In this document: positions 24,415 through 28,138 of the stretch, in pieces
Layout: every line of letters starts with the position of its first letter
Position numbering within the stretch: the stretch's first letter is position 1
NCBI RefSeq assembly: GCF_036985595.1
Contig: NZ_BTPU01000078.1
Coordinates: forward strand, 1-28,138
Source of the DNA: Vallitalea maricola
Lineage (GTDB): Bacteria > Bacillota > Clostridia > Lachnospirales > Vallitaleaceae
Length of the DNA: 28,138 nucleotides
Direction of reading: 5' to 3'
Notes under the pieces: generated by a model
Told to the model about the DNA's origin: nothing
The model's database searches: none
The model's input: the letters and a program-made list of their open reading frames with translations, nothing else
Program-made: the position numbers and the translations under genes

Positions 24415-25161
24415 ATGAATAACATACTTATAGTTGAAGACAATGATACATCAAGGAATAATCTAGAATATGTTCTAAAGACTAATTTTAGTGATGTAAG
24501 AATCTATAAAGCTGGGACGGGTAAAATAGCTCTGAAGTTATTAAAAGAGATAAAAATCGATCTATTTTTCTTGGATATTCAGCTGCCAGACATAAGTGGG
24601 TTAAAAATAGCTGAGATCATAAGATCTATAGAACAATATGAGCTGTCTTATATTATTTTTATTACCACACATCTAATGTATTTACCAAAAGCAGTTCAAG
24701 AATATCATTGTTATGATTTTATTGAAAAACCTTTCACAAAAAGTAAAATAATTGATGTGACCAACAAATTATTAAAAGGAATCAACAAAGTAAATAAAGA
24801 AAATAAACTAGATAAAAAGTATATCACCATAAAGCTGAAGAATGTCATTCATAAAGTATCCGTCGAGGACATATTTTATTCAGAGTCCTGTAGAAGAAAG
24901 CTGTATTTACATACTACTCTAGGTAAAATAATAATTCCAAGTATGACATTCAAACAAATGATTGAGATGCTTCAAGAAACTGGAGTTGATTATTTTGTTA
25001 GAACTCATAGGAGTTATGTAGTTAACATTAATCATATAAGAAGTATAGAAAAACATAATAAAAAAGCTTGGGATATCAATTTCTATGATTATGAAGAGGT
25101 AGCACTTATTGGAGACAAGTATAGTGTAGATGTGATTAATAGGATTGAAGGGGGGATATAA
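24415..25161 (+). CDS. LytTR response regulator, agr system 2 (AgrA-like)
   Basis: Response regulator of 248 aa. Receiver residues 1-120: ILIVEDNDTSRNN with E8-D9, phosphoacceptor D54 in LFFLDIQLPDISG, conserved Lys in DFIEKPFTKSK. LytTR domain about 140-245: VHKVSVEDIFYSESCRRKLY style strand pair, FVRTHRSYVVNINHIRSIEK. It is clearly a paralogue rather than a duplicate of the system 1 regulator: the receiver and the DNA-contact region differ at many positions. AGGGGATGATTAG precedes ATG. The kinase start follows 1 bp after the stop. Confidence 0.92.
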   Translation: MNNILIVEDNDTSRNNLEYVLKTNFSDVRIYKAGTGKIALKLLKEIKIDLFFLDIQLPDISGLKIAEIIRSIEQYELSYIIFITTHLMYLPKAVQEYHCYDFIEKPFTKSKIIDVTNKLLKGINKVNKENKLDKKYITIKLKNVIHKVSVEDIFYSESCRRKLYLHTTLGKIIIPSMTFKQMIEMLQETGVDYFVRTHRSYVVNINHIRSIEKHNKKAWDINFYDYEEVALIGDKYSVDVINRIEGGI

Positions 25162-25162
25162 T

Positions 25163-26419
25163 ATGGAGTTTATCTATTTTATTATTATGAATATATTGGA
25201 AATTACCAGTTTGATACTAGTGCTTAGCAAGATAGATAAGAGATTATTTTTAAAAGGTCCAATATATAAAGTTATATTAATTGTATTACATATTATTATT
25301 GTAACCTTATTTATATATTTTAATATTCCCTTAAAAGAAGTAATGTTGGGAATTGCTATATTGCTTGTATTTAAGTTGATTACAGATATATCTGTTAAAT
25401 TACTTATTTTTGAGTATACTATAGCAACTATTTATTTGTTAAGTATTCAATTAATGATTGTTTTCCTTTTTCAATTATTAGGGATAATTAAACAGAATGA
25501 TTTTATTGCAATATCATGCAATTTAATATTATTAGTAATATCAATATTTACATATAGATATATCCCATTAAATGAGATAGTCACTTTATATAATAGATTT
25601 AAAAAAATTATTCAATGGTTAATAATATTAATAGCTATACCTTTAGGAATTTATTCCATATATTGGAAAATAAATTTTAATAGTGTGAATTATATTTCGC
25701 TTATTATTGTAGGTATAATAACATGGACATTAATAGTTGCAATAGTGTTCAAACAATTACTACAAATAAAACAAAAACAGAAAGCTAATGAAATATACAT
25801 GGAATATAATCCTATATTAGAAAATCTGTTAGATGATGTTAGAGCAAAACAACATGATATAAAAAATCAGCTTAATGCAATTTATGGAATCGCAGAAAAA
25901 AGTCAAGATAACGAGCTGCTTGATTACTTAAATACAGTTATTGATGGATACCAATTACATTCAGATGATATTTTATTAAACACAGGTAATAATATCATTA
26001 GTGCCATATTATACAGTAAAAAAATAAAAGCTAGGCAAAATAATATAGAATTAAATTGTAACTGCTATACCCCTTTTCCTAAATATCCTATTGAGGATTA
26101 TGAATTTGTAGATATATTAGGAAATCTATTAGATAATGCAATAGAAGCAGCAACTAACTATCAAAGTGCTATAAAAAAGGAAGTACATGTAAATTTATTT
26201 GAGGAAAATAACAATACAGTAATTGAAGTTAAAAATACTAGTTTGCCAGTTAAATTTGAAACTTTGGATAAAGTATTTGAAAAAGGATATTCAACAAAAG
26301 GCAATAATAGAGGCTTTGGATTATATAATGTAAATAAAATAGTTAAATCGTATAAAGGAAATATTCAAATATCTTACGAAGAAGAACAAATATGTTTTAA
26401 AATATTATTTGGCGGATAA
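25163..26419 (+). CDS. AgrC-like sensor histidine kinase, system 2
   Basis: Peptide-sensing kinase of 418 aa with about six TM helices in residues 1-200, then the GHKL core: VRAKQHDIKNQLNAIYGIAE with H231, N-box ILGNLLDNAIEAA (N325), G-box NRGFGLYNVNKIVKSYKGN. ATG 25163 is chosen with a GGGGGG ribosome binding site 7 nt upstream; a TTG at 25145 lies before it in frame. Its ligand is predicted to be the serine-lactone peptide of the convergent agrD2. The stop is only 2 bp from the agrD2 stop on the other strand, leaving no room for a terminator of either gene. Confidence 0.92.
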   Translation: MEFIYFIIMNILEITSLILVLSKIDKRLFLKGPIYKVILIVLHIIIVTLFIYFNIPLKEVMLGIAILLVFKLITDISVKLLIFEYTIATIYLLSIQLMIVFLFQLLGIIKQNDFIAISCNLILLVISIFTYRYIPLNEIVTLYNRFKKIIQWLIILIAIPLGIYSIYWKINFNSVNYISLIIVGIITWTLIVAIVFKQLLQIKQKQKANEIYMEYNPILENLLDDVRAKQHDIKNQLNAIYGIAEKSQDNELLDYLNTVIDGYQLHSDDILLNTGNNIISAILYSKKIKARQNNIELNCNCYTPFPKYPIEDYEFVDILGNLLDNAIEAATNYQSAIKKEVHVNLFEENNNTVIEVKNTSLPVKFETLDKVFEKGYSTKGNNRGFGLYNVNKIVKSYKGNIQISYEEEQICFKILFGG

Positions 26420-26421
26420 AA

Positions 26422-26559
26422 CTATTTTTGTAAACATTTTGGACAAGGAACTTCACCGAACAATAACCAACTAGCTCTGTTAACAGGAAACCAAGATAAG
26501 AATACAAAGAAACTAACTATTGAGTATAGAAAATAATTTTGTTTTCTGAATTTTTTCAC
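26422..26559 (-). CDS. agrD: AgrD2 cyclic-peptide autoinducer precursor with Ser in place of the ring Cys
   Basis: A 45-aa frame on the - strand starting at GTG 26559, the first start after an in-frame stop. AGGAGGAGG lies 8 nt upstream. It overlaps the 3' end of agrB2 by 47 bp. Residues 1-27 are a basic then hydrophobic leader. The core and tail read RASWLLFGEVPCPKCLQK. Aligned with AgrD1 without gaps, S30 replaces the ring Cys, F34 matches the ring-closing Phe, and the 11-residue tails share Pro, Leu and Lys at the same positions. The expected product is a five-residue lactone Ser-Trp-Leu-Leu-Phe. Serine-lactone signals are known for S. intermedius AgrD and the E. faecalis Fsr peptide. The tail has an unusual CPKC. 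Position directly after an AgrB is strong support. Confidence 0.85.
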   Translation of the reverse strand: MKKFRKQNYFLYSIVSFFVFLSWFPVNRASWLLFGEVPCPKCLQK

Positions 26560-27127
26560 GTGTTACACCTCCTCCTATTAATAATTGGATAGCTTGAAGA
26601 TTAATAGTCCATAACCCTATTGCCTTGAATGTAGGATCAATGTTTGTAAGTAATAAGGCTGAATATATTGCTACGGTAAAAAACGTAGCTAAAAATTTAT
26701 ATTTATTTTTAATTTTTTTATTTTTAATTGGTCTATGTTTTGAGGGCATGGGTGAACATAAAAATATTATCAACAAGTTAATGGGAAATAAAACTATATA
26801 AATTGAGGGATTGTTTATATAGTTTAAACTTGGTAAAATAGCAACATTTAGGATGAAAAACCCAATGGTAAATAAAAAACATCCCATAAAACTGTTGAAG
26901 TGAATTCCTCCACTATAGGGCCTAATTAAAAGGAGAATAACTAAAGCAAATAAAAATTCATTTAGCATTCCAATCAAGCTAAAGAATATTGTTAATATGG
27001 CAAGCTTTACAAATTCGCTATACAAGACATATATACCATATCTCATTACTCTAATATTTTTGTGCGGTATTAGAGTGTTTTTATATAGATGATACGTCAG
27101 TACATTAATTGGCCTATCAATAAGCAT
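26513..27127 (-). CDS. agrB: AgrB-type peptide-processing protease, system 2
   Basis: Membrane cysteine protease of 204 aa, the only clear - strand operon in the window. Catalytic motif IRPYSGGIHFNSFMGC with H76 and C83 at the family's seven-residue spacing. Several hydrophobic segments and the loop CSPMPSKHRPIKNKKIKNK match AgrB topology. I chose ATG 27127 with AAAGGGTGA 5 nt upstream; a GTG at 27136 lies within that ribosome binding site. Its codons for GGGV near the end supply the Shine-Dalgarno of agrD2. It should process a Ser-containing substrate, as FsrB-type enzymes do. Confidence 0.93.
   Translation of the reverse strand: MLIDRPINVLTYHLYKNTLIPHKNIRVMRYGIYVLYSEFVKLAILTIFFSLIGMLNEFLFALVILLLIRPYSGGIHFNSFMGCFLFTIGFFILNVAILPSLNYINNPSIYIVLFPINLLIIFLCSPMPSKHRPIKNKKIKNKYKFLATFFTVAIYSALLLTNIDPTFKAIGLWTINLQAIQLLIGGGVTREKIQKTKLFSILNS
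26568..26576 (-). promoter_or_regulatory. Ribosome binding site of agrD2 inside agrB2
   Basis: AGGAGGAGG 8 nt before the GTG start at 26559, encoded by the Gly-Gly-Gly-Val codons of agrB2. It decides the agrD2 start. Confidence 0.85.
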
Positions 27128-27170
27128 TACATTCACCCTTTGTATTGATATGGCTATAAGATATCATAGA

Positions 27171-27213
27171 ATAGAATCAATAACTATGGATTATGTTTCA
27201 ATTAGGATTCTAT
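27171..27213. repeat. Inverted repeat upstream of agrB2
   Basis: ATAGAATC (27171-27178) and GATTCTAT (27206-27213), 27 nt apart, in the space between the divergent agrB2 and DUF4190-like genes. Possible regulator site or leader hairpin. No T-run. Confidence 0.35.
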
Positions 27214-27375
27214 ATGTTTTAAAATGCAGGTAAAATAAGTTTTGTTACATTAAAACCCTTGTTTGTACATATATAAAATAAAGTTATTGTGGTATTATAC
27301 AAGCTTTTTAATAATTAATTTATTAGCAACATTTGGATTAATTATAACTTTATGGAAAAATATACAATAATATGG

Positions 27376-27381
27376 TATAAT
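27376..27381 (+). promoter_or_regulatory. Possible -10 element for the DUF4190-like gene
   Basis: TATAAT 31 bp before the ATG at 27413; the -35 region is weak (TATGGA-like). Confidence 0.4.
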
Positions 27382-27412
27382 TCCCCTATAAAGATTGAAG
27401 GAGGAAATAAGT

Positions 27413-27712
27413 ATGTCAGACTTTAACAATTCAAACCAAGAAGTAAAGTTCAAAGGTCTGTCTATAGCATCTATGGTTTGTGGTATAGTCGGAATAGTAT
27501 TTTTCTGTTTTTGGTACTTATCTATTATACTAGCCATATTAGCTATAATCTTTGGAGCAGTATTTCTTAATGCTAATAAAGAAAACGAGGATAAAACAGG
27601 AAGAAGTATGGCAATAGCAGGTCTTATACTAGGAATTATTACTGCTGGTTTAGTTATATTACTTGTAGCTGGACTTTTTTCAGCAGTATCACAATTAAAT
27701 AATTTTGTATAA
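27413..27712 (+). CDS. DUF4190-like small membrane protein
   Basis: A 99-aa protein with a short polar N-terminus (SDFNNSNQEVKFKGLSIAS) and two to three hydrophobic helices (about residues 20-50 and 66-92) separated by NANKENEDKTGRSMAIAGLI. The GLSIASMVCGIVGIV and GRSMAIAGLILGII repeats are typical of DUF4190 proteins, which have no known function. ATG 27413 is chosen with GAAGGAGG 8 nt upstream; a TTG at 27395 would be translated through that site. Divergent from agrB2, so the two could share control. Confidence 0.82.
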   Translation: MSDFNNSNQEVKFKGLSIASMVCGIVGIVFFCFWYLSIILAILAIIFGAVFLNANKENEDKTGRSMAIAGLILGIITAGLVILLVAGLFSAVSQLNNFV

Positions 27713-27722
27713 GATAAATTAT

Positions 27723-28115
27723 ATGGTTATCTTTAATATCTTAATAATCATAGCTCTGACTTTAATTATTATAGTGTCAGCAATAGCTCATATTAAAGAT
27801 GATAAGGTTTATTTAACAAATAATATTATAATTGGTAAATGCGCAGTAAAAGAAGTTACAGGGCATGAATGCCCTTCCTGTGGATTAACAAGAAGTTTTG
27901 TATCCATTAGTAATGGTAGATTCATAAAATCAATTAATTATAATTATGCTGGACTACCTCTTTACTTACTTGTAATTTGTCAAATTATCAATAGTAGTAT
28001 ATTTTTATTTAGAAAAAGGTACAACTTGTACATAAGTAAATTTAATACAATATTTAGTGTAGGTATTTGTTTTATTATTATTGCAAACTGGTTATTGCGT
28101 ATTCTATTAAAATAA
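27723..28115 (+). CDS. DUF2752 small membrane protein
   Basis: A 130-aa membrane protein with N-terminal TM (about residues 3-24), the family hallmark HECPSCGLTRSFVSISNGRF (CPxCGLTR), and two more TM helices (about 77-96 and 107-128). DUF2752 proteins have no established function; the CxxC-GxTR motif sits near the membrane. I prefer ATG 27723; a TTG at 27705 overlaps the previous gene's end. The ribosome binding site is weak. The gene follows the DUF4190-like gene by 10 bp, probably in one transcript; this pairing recurs in Firmicutes as far as I know. Confidence 0.82.
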   Translation: MVIFNILIIIALTLIIIVSAIAHIKDDKVYLTNNIIIGKCAVKEVTGHECPSCGLTRSFVSISNGRFIKSINYNYAGLPLYLLVICQIINSSIFLFRKRYNLYISKFNTIFSVGICFIIIANWLLRILLK

Positions 28116-28138
28116 GTATCTCTCCTCGTATAATAAGT

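Noticed and set aside
27225..27245. TGCAGGTAA word shared with the MITE-like copies, also near 9380
   Set aside because: Only a nine-base match without the terminal repeats; not a third copy.
1..28138. CRISPR array, tRNA, rRNA, prophage or integrase
   Set aside because: No regularly spaced repeats, no tRNA-like cloverleaf and no phage or recombinase protein motifs were seen.

Overview
The window is AT-rich (roughly 30% GC by eye) and reads as the chromosome of a spore-forming low-GC Clostridia. It carries spoIIR, a gerA-type germinant-receptor operon, a SPOCS/LysM protein and the veg-ispE neighbourhood seen across endospore formers. The style resembles Lachnospirales/Vallitalea-like bacteria, but that placement is a guess. 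Almost all genes are on the + strand; the one exception is an agrBD pair near the right end. No tRNA, rRNA, CRISPR array, prophage or transposase gene was seen.

Layout. (1) 115-2824: YesM-type histidine kinase and a compact AraC-type response regulator, separated by a 154-bp MITE-like palindrome. (2) 2923-8977: cell-surface genes: an O-antigen-ligase-like membrane protein with TPR-like tail, a PEGA-domain membrane protein, a phosphoglucomutase, a PrcB-like lipoprotein and signal peptidase I. (3) 9026-12787: veg behind two tandem consensus promoters, a SPOCS/LysM protein whose ribosome binding site is buried in a terminator-like hairpin, ispE and a GntR/FCD regulator. (4) 12922-17819: a small two-TM protein that may be a germinant-receptor D subunit, gerAA-AB-AC, and spoIIR with a good sigma-F promoter. 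(5) 17934-18035: an unexplained structured element closed by a perfect 19-bp stem. (6) 18254-20893: ddl, a second MITE copy in opposite orientation, a DUF1934 protein and galU. (7) 21267-27127: two agr-type peptide quorum-sensing systems side by side. (8) 27413-28115: two small membrane proteins (DUF4190-like and DUF2752-like).

The agr region is the most interesting part. System 1 has the order response regulator, AgrC-like kinase, AgrB, AgrD. Its 50-aa AgrD (24006-24158) has the core A-CIWFF followed by NQPKVPVKL, predicting a five-residue Cys thiolactone close in pattern to the C. perfringens CLWFT signal. System 2 has a second LytTR regulator and kinase on the + strand converging on agrB2-agrD2 on the - strand. 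I found agrD2 by reading the reverse complement. It is a 45-aa GTG-started frame (26422-26559, -) overlapping the end of agrB2, with a strong Shine-Dalgarno. Its core is A-SWLLF followed by GEVPCPKCL, so serine replaces the ring cysteine and an ester lactone signal is predicted. Its stop lies 2 bp from the stop of the convergent kinase gene, so the two transcripts must overlap if either runs on.

How the genes fit together: phosphoglucomutase and GalU both lie on the route to UDP-glucose and, with the ligase-like protein, point to surface glycan supply. Veg, SPOCS/LysM, SpoIIR and the Ger proteins cover biofilm or sporulation, coat morphogenesis, compartment signalling and germination. The agr systems could feed into any of these, but no target is visible in the sequence.
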